DNA of 64,000 nucleotides from Karstenula rhodostoma CBS 690.94 (taxonomy: Eukaryota > Ascomycota > Dothideomycetes > Pleosporales > Didymosphaeriaceae), in assembly GCA_010093485.1 (NCBI GenBank), contig MU001505.1, positions 337,375 to 401,374 on the forward strand. Direction: 5' to 3'. The notes below the pieces were generated by a model. The model had not been told where the DNA came from. It did no database searches and was given only the letters and a program-made list of their open reading frames with translations. Below are positions 1 to 10,152 of the stretch, one piece after another; the first letter of the stretch is position 1; each line of letters starts with the position of its first letter. The position numbers and the translations under genes are program-made.

Positions 1-1062
1 TGAAGTATCCGAAGCGGCTGTCGGCGACGCTCCAGTATTGCGCGTTAGTGTTACTAAGGCCAGCGACGTACTGGAAACCGGACTTCATGTTCTTGATTCT
101 TACCGCTGCGACAGAACCACGACCGGATGTGGGAACCCAGCCATCGATCTAATTGAGTCAGTGCCTGGTCATTATTGAGGAAGAGAGATCTTACACCAAG
201 ATTGTTCACCCAAGTAGTGTCCGTGTTCTTTGCAAAGAGACTCGAGGCCGGGACACCTCCATTCGTGAACGCTAGAGTGCTGTAACCGTGCAGAACATAG
301 CGCATGGGATCAGTGTGCCCTACGCACGACATCAGTTTAGTCAATATAATGTTTATGTAGCCCAGAGACAACATACCCATGCTATACCAGTAGATATCGT
401 ACAAATCAACGCCGCCACCACCTCGTCGTTGGAGAGACCGAAAAATGGTCCTCCAGAAGCTTTCTCACGGTTGCATCTGATCATGAAGATGCCGGCACCC
501 GATTTGGTGTATCCGACGTAATCGTAGTCGATGGTGCGGCCATACTTTAGTCCAGTGTAGTATTTGCTATAGGTGTTTCCACTGAAATCGGCGTTAACGT
601 CTCCAGACTCAATAGTAACTGCACCATCAAGTATTCAGTCCGTATCAGTACTCTGCCTAGTGAATACACCATTGGGGATGCGTACGATATACCGCTGTAC
701 CGTAACACTATCGTCCTTCTTGTTGACAAATATGTACGCGTTGGGCATGCTCTGGCGAAATACAAGCCAATGTTTCAATGTAACGTGGACGATGGAGACT
801 TTGATTACGGCCAGGCTTGAATACTGGGTGATCGAGACTGTGCTGGTACCGAGTCCTGATTCGACACGACTGTTCTTTCCACTTGTCCGTTGTATTGAAC
901 ACCGTTATAGACGATCGATGTCATGTCACCGTTGGACTTGCTGCCTTTACAACAAGGGATGCTCCGGTATCAATGACGAGATCCGCTATTGTCGCTGTAT
1001 CCCCACGCAGCAAATGCCACAGGGAGGGTGGAAAGAAACGGCAGTAACGCGCGGAGCAGCAT
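1..1062 (-). pseudogene. Decayed rhamnogalacturonan lyase (PL4), runs off the left edge
   Basis: The minus-strand reading resembles a secreted family PL4 rhamnogalacturonan lyase, which cleaves the RG-I backbone of pectin. An ATG at 1062-1060 opens a signal-like N-terminus (MLLRALLPFLSTLPVAFAAW). Recognisable family blocks follow in order: VIDTGASLVVK, SNGDMTSIVYNGVQYNG, YDYVGYTKSGAGIFMIR, EKASGGPFF, GHTDPMRYVLHGYSTLAF and GVPASSLFAKN. Two clean introns can still be drawn (376-320 and 194-149), joining YSMG to HTDP and NNLG to IDGWVP. The blocks sit in different frames. Shifts are needed near 1005-1020, near 905, and at the 441-445 A-run (one base lost before RSLQRRGGGG); a TGA lies in frame at 635-637. 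The gene is therefore broken in several places. The 3' part lies outside the window. Family call is confident; which lesion came first is unknown. Confidence 0.85.
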
Positions 1063-3546
1063 GTTAAGCGACTCTTTCCTGTCGCGATAATGACAGCAAA
1101 GCAAAGCGTTAAGTACTTATGGTGAGCGTGTCGTGATGGTGATATAAGTAACTGAGGAGCATCGTTCGATCCATCGTTCGGTCAAAGGTACACCGGCCGT
1201 TTGTTGAGGCACACATGTTCCCTCCTATCTGAAGTCTCCGCAAAACACCTAGGGATCAGCATTGACATTAGTCTCGTTGGAAATACTACCTTTGAACTGA
1301 GCTATACCAAGATTGGTGATCCCCTGCCACATGCCAAGTAAGGCTGACTCAATTTTCCGAGGCTACTATAGGTAGTCTGATTGACGGAATCCGGGGCAAC
1401 GCAAACCGCACCCGCGCGATCGCACCACACAGTGCCCCTGTCTTGACAATATCGTTTATTGGACGATGTTCTCGTGTAGAATTGTAAGTCAGGGAACGCG
1501 CGGTAGTATTGCCGTGGACAGCCGCTTCCCCAAATATTCCTCCGTCGCCTTCATGGCGAACGAGGAACATGGGCATAGGTACAGGCATTTGGCAGGTGCA
1601 TGTGCAGCGGAGGTATAAATCTGCCGGCATATTAACCGGCTCTGGGGTCTTGCATCGCGTCGACAAGGACGGCTGAGGCGGCTTTAACACCATAAGATGA
1701 TCCACGAAGTATCATAGTTTTCTCTGCTGATAAAGCTATCCACCTCCGAGTTTCTCAACACATTGTCAAGAAGTGGTCCAATCGTGGCGACCAGGTTTTG
1801 GGGACGAGGAACGAGTACATCAAGTCAGGCACATGCGTGCGAGGAAACAAAGCTGGCTTGTTAAAGCGGCACAACGCTCGAATTGTGCTCTTCTTTGACA
1901 CGGTGTAAGTGACACTAAGGCATCCGAGCGACTTTCGATGGGACGGAGGTCAAGGTACCTAGGAGGGAGGTTTCCTGATTGGGGCGCGCACGAGCCATGC
2001 TAGCGCGCTAATCTCGTGACGCAATCATTGAGTTTCACCCCACTCCCCATTCGACTTTATGGCATGCTGACAGTTACTTCGTGTTCTACTGCCATATTCC
2101 TGCAAGCAAAAAGTTGTGCCCAGATTTGCAGACCGCAGGAGCTCACGTTCCGAAAGCGTGACCCTCAACAAGTACTGCCCTCTACGAGATTTATGCTGAG
2201 AGCGCCCTCGAGACCTCTGGCCGACTCCTGTGAAGATCTTCAGTTTAGAACACACTTTTAGTATCTTTATGGAAGGTTTGATGCGCCTGAGAAGTATGAG
2301 TCTTCTTCGATTCAGCTTTCAACGATAGCTAACTTCTTTTTCCCACCTTCCTGCATTCATGAAGTGTCAGTGTCGCAGATAAAAGGCATCGATACTCGGG
2401 AGGAGATCGTGCCGTTGACTACTCCGCGGCTTCTCCAGCCTACACGCTTATCCTGGCCCGCTTGCTACAAGCCTCAAACATGAAACAAAACACCAAAACA
2501 TCTTATTCAACGTCCTTTCCATGCCCGAGAAAGAGTTGGGTTGAAGACCAACGCGCAATTTAGCCCTTGGTAACAATGTACATGTTGGAAGAAGCATTTG
2601 GGAGAGCCCTGAGAAAAAGCAATACTGATCATCAGATTTCGGTCACGGACCACCAAAAGCAAATCGTGTGGACTCGCTTCGAACAGATTTATTGTCGCCA
2701 TTGTTCTCATGCTCACATCCAGTGGATCTGTGGGGTATTTGCGGCAGGGCCCGCGAATCTGAAGAGCCTCAGACCACCAGTATCACCCCACGGTGATCCT
2801 TGTATTCATCGCCGCTACTGTTCCAACCCAATGTCTCGAAACTGTTTTTACTAGCAATCATATGCGCGTCCGGCTTGGCCTGTAGCAGCTAATATGTGGT
2901 ACAGGAAGAAGAATGTTCATCCTTTGTCGCCGTGGCTTCCATCAGAACGGCCCCAAACGAATTCAAAACAGCTGTTGGCTACCTGCGTCGATCGCATAAA
3001 GCCTATTCCCCATCTTCATCATATTTTCTGAAAAAGGGGGAACTCCCGTTCCGCTATCTCTGTTGTTCTGAACTGACATTCACGTAGCACGATTTCATAC
3101 CTGACAGTAAGAGGCAAGCACTGGGATAGCGGTCCACCCGCCTAATCATACTCATGGAGAAGAAATATTGCGATCGGATGATATTGTCTCATAACTTCGC
3201 GCATGAAGTTTCTCTTGTTTGCATATTCGCCGCTAGCCTGAGGACATGGACTGAGATGTCATGGTCGACCCCTGTGGTTCTTTGAACAATGCTCAATAAA
3301 AGGGTTCTGGTCGTTTTGGAGCCACGTTTCAGCCTCAGACTCAGGGCCGAACTGTTCATGCACACTATAGCATTCTCAACTTGCGATGATGCACTGGGAC
3401 CCTGAGCATCGGCAACAGCGTGAACCATAAAGACCTACGTAAACTACCATTTTTCTTGGGGCGCCCTTTCGATTCTGTAGACCGAGAGTCTTCCATCACC
3501 TTCAGCAGACGGCGTTCTTTCTGTGAAAAAATCTACCACCGTCAAC
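1063..3546. other. Intergenic, no recognisable gene
   Basis: About 2.5 kb with only short open frames on both strands. None shows a family motif, a signal peptide or intron-linked continuation. It may include the promoter of the dead PL4 gene and the 5' region of the aquaporin. Confidence 0.6.
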
Positions 3547-4408
3547 ATGGAGAAAGATTTGGAAAAGAACCACGATATTTACCCAACAACGTCGGAAAGC
3601 TCCAGTGGAGCACCGTCTATTACAGCCCGATTGAATTCCAAGGTTCTCCGAAAAGAGGTCACCATCGTGTTGGGCGAGTTCGTTGGAACCTTCCTATTTC
3701 TTTTCTTCGCTTTCGCTGCCACTCAGATCGCCCTGGAAGCCTCCACCATCAACCCATCCGCACCAGCAGATGCTCCTAAGCCACCGGAGCTGCATAAACT
3801 GCTCTACATTGCTTTCGCATTCGGGTGTGCTCTCGCTGTCAACGTTGCGATCTTTGCGGATGTCAGTGGTGGCATGTTTAATCCCGCTGTACGTATCGTC
3901 CGTGCATGTCTATAACTGCCACTTCCCTTATCAGGGCCCATGTTGATACTTCAAATAGGTGACAGCAGCGCTGTGGGTCGTAGGCCTCATTCGTTGGGAC
4001 CGTGCCCTCTATTCCGTCGCCGCCCAACTCCTCGCCTCTGTCTTTTCCTCCTCAGCCATCTCGGCTCTTCTACCAGGCCCCGTGCCATTCAACACGGTTC
4101 TGGACCCAAGTGTTTCAATCCCGCGTGGCCTTTTTCTTGAGATGTTCCTCACTGCACAGCTTGTCTTGACAATCCTCATGCTTCCATCAGGAGGCGCCAA
4201 GCCGCTCTACATTGGCATGGCTCTGTTCAGTGCAGAAATGGCAGGCGTCTTCATGACCGGTGGCTCTTTGAACCCCGCGAGGAGCTTCGGACCTGCTGTT
4301 GTCGTCGGCTTCCAGAGTTACGACTGGATTTATCTGCTAGGACCTCTTCTGGGTGCTGCGCTTGGCGGCGGAACGTTTAGCTTGATCAAATTCCTCCAGG
4401 ACGAGTGA
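3547..4408 (+). CDS. Aquaporin / MIP-family channel, 263 aa
   Basis: Membrane channel for water and perhaps small neutral solutes. Exons 3547-3888 and 3959-4408; the 70-nt intron (GTACGT...AAATAG) falls exactly after the first NPA box. The ATG at 3547 has a good context (CAACATGG); the frame extends upstream only through non-ATG codons. Both half-helix boxes are present: NPA at residues 112-114 (SGGMFNPAVT) and NPA at 219-221 (GGSLNPARSFGPAV), with the pore arginine at 222. Hydrophobic segments are spaced as in six-TM MIPs, and the protein is short-tailed. The residue 12 before the second Asn, equivalent to His180 of human AQP1, is Glu207, so the selectivity filter is not that of an orthodox water channel. 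Transported solute is unknown. A second paralogue lies at 41990-43202. Confidence 0.93.
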
Positions 4409-5292
4409 ACGTCAGTACTATACTTGTGTACGCCCTTTTTGGTTAGCCTGCTTTTTTGGTCCCCCTTTATTCGTGCATTGGCAAAGCACAACACGCCTTT
4501 TTGTCCCCCTTGCTTTATAGATCCACCCCGCCTCATGTGGTTATCTACAACATATCTATACTTGTGTATTATAACTTGATCATGTTTTTTCTACGAATTG
4601 GGCTACGCTCCATATCACGTGACAGGTGCCGAGTCTCACACTTCCGTTCACACAAGAGCGTGATACCTTTCTTCTCCGTTCAACATCCACCTTTGGTCCT
4701 CCATTTTTCTGTAACCTATCTTGGCCACCTCACAATCCTTTGGCAAGTTGGATGATCGGCATCGTACTAGTCAGAACGAGTCACAACGATTGATGTGTTT
4801 TGAAATATTAGACAGATTCATGTCGCATAAACTCTATGTACTATTTCATGACCTCATGCTGCCGATATGTACTTATGTGGTGGTCTTCCCAGTACACGTG
4901 CGATGCGTGTTTCTAAACTTCCAGTGGATTGCACCAAAAATGCCGCGGCCAACATTTACCAGATGGTATATGATTCAGTACATCATAGGATTCATGAGAT
5001 TCTAGGTGCAGTCTCCGGATAAAACCTTCATGGACTTTGCAAACAAGGATGACGAGGACGTAGTGCGGGGATGCTCGCAGCCATTCATCCATATTAATGA
5101 AGCGCATCGCGGTACTCCAGACTTCAACCTACCATCTCGCAACGTAGTCCGCCCTACAATACGAACCCGCTGGGAGGCTTTTGAATTCTCAATAAGCAAC
5201 AATCGAGTGATTTCTTGTTATCATGTGCAATGGACGTTGATTTGGGCTAACTGATCAGCCCTTCGTAGTCAACCACCACGATATTCGCCGCC
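4409..5292. other. Intergenic, aquaporin 3' region and promoter of next gene
   Basis: No coding signal. A T-rich downstream region of the aquaporin passes into the presumptive promoter of the SnoaL-like gene; its ATG is preceded by GCCGCC. Confidence 0.6.
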
Positions 5293-7272
5293 ATGAAGCT
5301 CGCCTCCATAGGCGTGACAGCACTTTTCACACTCGCGTCAGCTGACACTATCCTCGACAACCTCGCACGCGACGTCTCCAGGGTTGAATCGATTCGCGAG
5401 GTCAAAGACGTTCAGCGCTCTTTCGCACACCTTGCTCAGTTTGGCCGCTTTCACGATGCCACCACCCTCTTCACGACAAATGCGACTTTTATATGGGGAA
5501 ATGTCACTACAACTGGACGGTCGGCGATCGAGAACTTTCTGAACACGCATACGGGGGACATGAATGGGAGAGAATCGGGTTCCCTGAACACTCTCGTCAT
5601 CGAAAATCCCGTGGTGAGTCTTAGCGTCGATGGACAGAGTGCGAAAGCGCGCTGGAATGGGTTAAGATTTGCAGGCGACGGCAAAGGCGGGTCGTGGATT
5701 GAGGGCGGCATATACGAGAATCAATATGTGCGAGCAGAGACCGGGTGGCGCATTGCTTTATTGCATTACCACGCACTATACGAAGGGACATATGAAGATG
5801 GATGGAGAAATGTGGGCGGTCGCGGGATACCGGTTATTCCATATCACTTTACGCCTGAAGGGTCGGGTGTACCTATCCCGCCGCCAGTAGGTGACGCATC
5901 ACCGACCAATGCCAGTCTCAGCAACCTGGAACTCAGGATCAAACGACTAAACGACGAAGACGAAGTCAGGAATCTGATGCACGCACATGGATACTACGTT
6001 GATCGCCGGATGTGGACTGATGTGGTCGAACTTCACACGAACAAGACAAAGGTCACGATCACAGGCCAGGGAACTTACAACGGACTTGATGGCGCGAGAC
6101 AGGCACTGGAGAGAATGGGCCCCGAAGGTCTGACAACAGGCGTCAACAACGACCATCCCATCTTTGACACGCTTGTTCAAGTCAATCCTGATGGCCAACG
6201 CGCCATCGCGCGTGGCATAGAAATCGCCATGCGCGGTGATGCCAATAGCAAGACAGCCTCTTGGGAGTTCAATGTCTTTCGGAACAATTTCATCAAAGAG
6301 AACGGCATTTGGAAAGTGAAAGTTGTCGAGACGACACCCTTGATCGTCGCAGACTACTACAAAGGCTGGGGCAATAGCGGAACCAACACACCCACCGGGT
6401 ATCTACCACCGTTCCTCAACGTGGGAAGCTTCCGCGAAGCAGGCCTTCCATCGAGCAACGGAACCTCCAATGCCACGTACGAAGACGTGCAGAGAAGACT
6501 ACGCCGCTCGGCCGCCTACGACGGCACCGAGAACCAATCCCACGCCTATGGACACATCATCGACGACATAGACTGCGCGCGCATGGGCGCCCTCTTCGCG
6601 ACCCGGGCCCACAAGGCCTCCCCCTTCGCGGGCTTCTTCATCACGCCCCAGCGCATCACCGACGCCTGTCTCGCGTCCTACGGCACCAACCGCTCCACCC
6701 TACCCTCCAGCGTATTCTTCCACTGGCGCCCCCAGCCCGTCATCCTCGCCAGTCACGACGGCCGCAGCGCAACCCTGCGCGCCCGTCTCCTCCAGCCCTC
6801 GACGTCCGTCGCCAAAGCGGGCAGTTTCAACTCCGCCATGTACCACGACCAGGTTGTCCTCGAGAACGGCCGCTGGCGCCTCTGGAGCGTCACCATCGAT
6901 GAGTTCTACTGGCAGTCGTCGTCGTGGGCGGCCGGGTGGGCAAACCCCAGGCCGCGCAATGCGTCGCAGCCGGACCCAGCGCCCGCGGGGTGGATCAAGA
7001 AGTTCCCACCCGACGTGACGATTGCGGAGGTGGGTGAGAGGGAAGCAGGGTTCAGGGGCGGTGCGGGGAAGTTTGTGGAGTGGCCCGAGATTCAGAGGAT
7101 GTGGTTTGGATATCGGAACTTGGTGAGTGGGAGGGTGCCGAGCGGGGATAAGGTGGGGTTTTGGGAGGGCTGCGTGCCGTGTAGGGTGAGGCCGGAGTGG
7201 GCGTTGGAGGCGAATGGGTGGCAGCAGCCAGGTGCTGGACCGGGTGGGAACGGGACTGTGAGGGCGAGATGA
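5293..7272 (+). CDS. Secreted protein with three tandem SnoaL/NTF2-like domains, 659 aa
   Basis: Single-exon ORF with ATG in a strong context (GCCGCCATGA). Residues 1-17 form a signal peptide (MKLASIGVTALFTLASA). Three repeats of the SnoaL-like alpha+beta fold can be read: about 25-170 (starts with a helix EVKDVQRSFAHLAQFGRF, ends GWRIALLHYHALYEGTYEDGW), about 205-355 (EDEVRNLMHAHGYYVDRRMW ... GIWKVKVVETTPLIVADYYKGW) and about 395-555 (HIIDDIDCARMGALF ... GRWRLWSVTIDEFYWQSSSW). Each repeat closes with a strand of the form G-W/R-W-K/R followed by a Trp-rich loop. SnoaL-like domains include cyclases, dehydratases and isomerases as well as non-enzymatic binders, so no reaction can be assigned. 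Several N-glycosylation sequons fit secretion. The third domain's DNA is visibly richer in GC than the first. Confidence 0.85.
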   Translation: MKLASIGVTALFTLASADTILDNLARDVSRVESIREVKDVQRSFAHLAQFGRFHDATTLFTTNATFIWGNVTTTGRSAIENFLNTHTGDMNGRESGSLNTLVIENPVVSLSVDGQSAKARWNGLRFAGDGKGGSWIEGGIYENQYVRAETGWRIALLHYHALYEGTYEDGWRNVGGRGIPVIPYHFTPEGSGVPIPPPVGDASPTNASLSNLELRIKRLNDEDEVRNLMHAHGYYVDRRMWTDVVELHTNKTKVTITGQGTYNGLDGARQALERMGPEGLTTGVNNDHPIFDTLVQVNPDGQRAIARGIEIAMRGDANSKTASWEFNVFRNNFIKENGIWKVKVVETTPLIVADYYKGWGNSGTNTPTGYLPPFLNVGSFREAGLPSSNGTSNATYEDVQRRLRRSAAYDGTENQSHAYGHIIDDIDCARMGALFATRAHKASPFAGFFITPQRITDACLASYGTNRSTLPSSVFFHWRPQPVILASHDGRSATLRARLLQPSTSVAKAGSFNSAMYHDQVVLENGRWRLWSVTIDEFYWQSSSWAAGWANPRPRNASQPDPAPAGWIKKFPPDVTIAEVGEREAGFRGGAGKFVEWPEIQRMWFGYRNLVSGRVPSGDKVGFWEGCVPCRVRPEWALEANGWQQPGAGPGGNGTVRAR

Positions 7273-8641
7273 GTGAGGCAGCTATGGACGAGGGTGGACA
7301 GTTATTGTTCGTCGTCCATTGCGTTGGCAACCTCCCATGTGCACTCGACTTCGATGACATCTGGTCGGAGCTGTGGAGAACAACATGCTTTTAACAGAGG
7401 CTATGCGTGTTGAGATGCCGGAGCCACGACATGCGTACACTGAATTCAACTGTTTGGGAGCGCGGAGAGATGATGAGAACAACTACCTACAAAACACAAC
7501 ATTCGAAAGAGATATTGATCACCAGAAATATCAGGCGTCTGGATTGAATGTGCACGTGGTCAGTGAGAGCGCCAGTCGTCCGGCAGACCCTGAGACGGCG
7601 GACTTCGGTGAAAGCTCCACGTGGATAGTGCGGAAGCTAGGCGATTTGCGGTAAAAGCTGAGGCTGACCAATCGGCTTTTCGGGGACGTTTCTCAGGGGC
7701 AGCCTTGGCGACGTTCACAACTCATCTCTCGTGAAGCTTGTCCGATGGCGCAACACGCCAAGTTCAAGGTCACGCCTGGCCGTGACCTCATTGCACCGCG
7801 TTGGCCGTTGTCGCGTTGTACTGCCGTTAGAGTGATTTTTGATGCTTTGGTAAGGTATCCCCTCTATGCGTTGTGGTGTTTGGATTGCTGAGCACTTCAC
7901 CAACTCACGAACACACCACTTTGCTTCCATGTCCAAACTGTTCGCGATGAAGAAGAACAGGCTATTACTCGCAGTGTGGCGTCGGATCCAATCATCGTGC
8001 ATAGATCTGCAACTTCAGCGCAGCCGCGAAGCCGAGTACTCGGATTCTAAAGGTCCTGTCATTTCGAACGCTTCACGCTCCGTTTCCATTCTCTTGAAGA
8101 TGGAAGCACAGCTTTCAGACCACCAGGAATCTATATATATATGTACGTGAGGATTGACTAAGCGCCGGGTTTCCGCTGCGCCTCGTTCTCGGTTCCTTCG
8201 CGCGCTTCGGACCCCAAAGAGAGAAACATGGCATAAGATCAACGCCCGACTGCCAATTGTCTTGCAGGGGTTTGCCCGTTTCGGACCAACTGTCGTTCAT
8301 AATGGAAATTCGGCTTTCCGCCAAGGAGCGCGGGTAAGCTGCGCAGCGACATGCATATACATCAGCTGGACTCCGCTCAAGACTTTCCGCCCATCTTGCT
8401 GCCGCTGGGATTTATTACTCTTCAGATTCTGGGCAACGGACATCACCGGTCGTGCCTGCCGCGCTCGCTATCCAGGGAAACAACCCTCAAGCCGACTGCC
8501 TTCCACACAGCTGAGGCCAGCTACGATCCAACTAGGCAGCTACCACCGCAACGGCCCACAACGCCCCGCGCCTGACTCTTCCGCCCTCTTCCACTCTTGC
8601 GCCCGCTCGCCGTTCTACTGCCGCATCAATACTCGGTCAAG
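7273..8641. other. Intergenic, no confident gene
   Basis: Short ORFs only; the longest plausible one (7373-7654, 93 codons) has no recognisable motif. The stretch just before 8642 is pyrimidine-rich, as is usual for fungal promoters and 5' leaders. Confidence 0.5.
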
Positions 8642-9463
8642 ATGGTCGAGTTCCAGAAGCTCCTCACGCTCTCGCTCATACCGACCCTTCTCTTCACCAT
8701 CCTTTCGTTCGTGTCAATCGTTCTCACAGCGCATTACTGGATCCTGACCGACTACTTCGTGGGTCGCTGGCTGAAGCGCAAGAGTCAATTTCCAGAGAAG
8801 ACCAAATTCCCGTGGGACGATGTCATTGTCGACTACACGGAAATGTCAACGAATGCCACGATAGCAGCAGGATGTCTGTGTCTGGGGGCCGGGGTCAACT
8901 GCATCGTCGCCTATTTCAAGCTCAAGCCCAGTACCATGGACTTGGACTACCACTTGGTGTGACTGCTTGATTCCTCTCAACACGAGGGAAGTCGCATGCT
9001 GACTGAATCACAGCCTCTAAGGAGATTCTGGGTGGGAAGTGCAATTGGTATGTCAGCAGTAGGCCTATGCTCCGCTTTGGCGGCCCTCATCTCATCCTTC
9101 ACCGACAAGGGCGATGACGAGTTCGGCTGCACCTCCACCACCGGCAAGACCAAGGACGGCGGTGTGCCCTTCACCAACATAATGTGTTCGCGCGAGGTTG
9201 CGACGTGCAGCTTCATGGGTCCGCTGTTTGACCAGGCGGGGAAGATCCCCAAGGTCAACCGCTGGGCTATTAGCATCGCTTGCAACGAGGCAGTAAGTGT
9301 TGTTCGAGCGAAACGCGAAAGGAATCGCCCTAACGGAAGGCAGATCGTGGTCAAATGGCTGCAGCTGGTGCTTATGTTCATCGCTGCCCTCGTTATCGCA
9401 ATGTTCGCTGCGCAGGCTGGAGTACGGAGGAAGACCCGATCCCCAGCATCGAAGGGCCTATAG
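8642..9463 (+). CDS. Four-TM membrane protein of unknown function
   Basis: Three exons: 8642-8956, 9014-9292 and 9344-9463. The second intron is canonical (GTAAGT...GGCAG, 51 nt). The first has a weaker donor (GTGTGA) but a good branch/acceptor (CTGACTGAATCACAG). The protein has four hydrophobic segments: about residues 7-32, 62-82, 108-130 and after the last splice (VVKWLQLVLMFIAALVIAMF). The extracellular loop before TM4 holds several Cys (GCTSTTG, NIMCSREVATCSF), giving a SUR7/claudin-like topology. The C-terminus is doubtful: the exon-3 frame stops at 9463, but the +1 frame from about 9425 to 9654 reads as a plausible acidic tail (EEDPIPSIEGPIERASSAFG...). The real protein may therefore end at 9654, through a further splice or a base error. 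No function is assignable. Confidence 0.75.
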
Positions 9464-10152
9464 AAAGGGCGTCGAGCGCATTCGGACATATCAATGAATT
9501 TAGCAACATCCTTGGCAGCACCATGGCGCATACGCAAGAGATCCAAGACGGTGTGACATGTGGGGATCCCGGGGTTGTGGAGGACAACAGGGATGCGCCC
9601 GCGGTACGACGGAAGGAATACAATGAAGCAAAGGCCAGAGACAGACAGAGATGATGATCCTGGTGTTGTTGATAGATGGCTGGCAACGATGCCACCAGGC
9701 GTTGGGGACTGTTTTCGGGCGGAAAACTGCGCGTCGTGGAAGCGTTAGGCTGGATAGCTGCACGCTCGATAATGATAATGTTTCAACTCCACACTTGCAA
9801 GTTCGTTACGGGAGGTCGATATGTCGGCAGCCACCACGGATAAATGCCCAGGTGGGCGCGGCACAGCTCCTGCAAGTCAGCGCACCACCAACCACACTTA
9901 TGCATCTTGGCCTAACTGTATGAACTCATTGGCCAATAATTTGAGACAATGGGTTACTATCGTTCATTGCATACGGTGCGCCCCTTTTTTGCCTCTCCAT
10001 TGTCTTGATGGATACAACGCGAGTAGAACGCCGAAACACCAACCGTGCCACAAACCCCCAGCGCCAGACTTACTATTGCCATTCAACCCTTCCGCTTCAC
10101 TATCAACTACTACTCTCAGCTCTCTTGTCACACGATACTCAGCGTTGAAGCA
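9464..10152. other. Intergenic (first part may code the tail of the upstream gene)
   Basis: 9464-9654 is open in a frame that could continue the four-TM protein. The remainder to 10152 shows no gene. Confidence 0.45.

Noticed and set aside
573..1067. 164-codon plus-strand ORF
   Set aside because: Antisense shadow of the PL4 pseudogene; no protein-like features.
1349..1705. 118-codon minus-strand ORF
   Set aside because: No motif, no start context, biased composition; probably chance.
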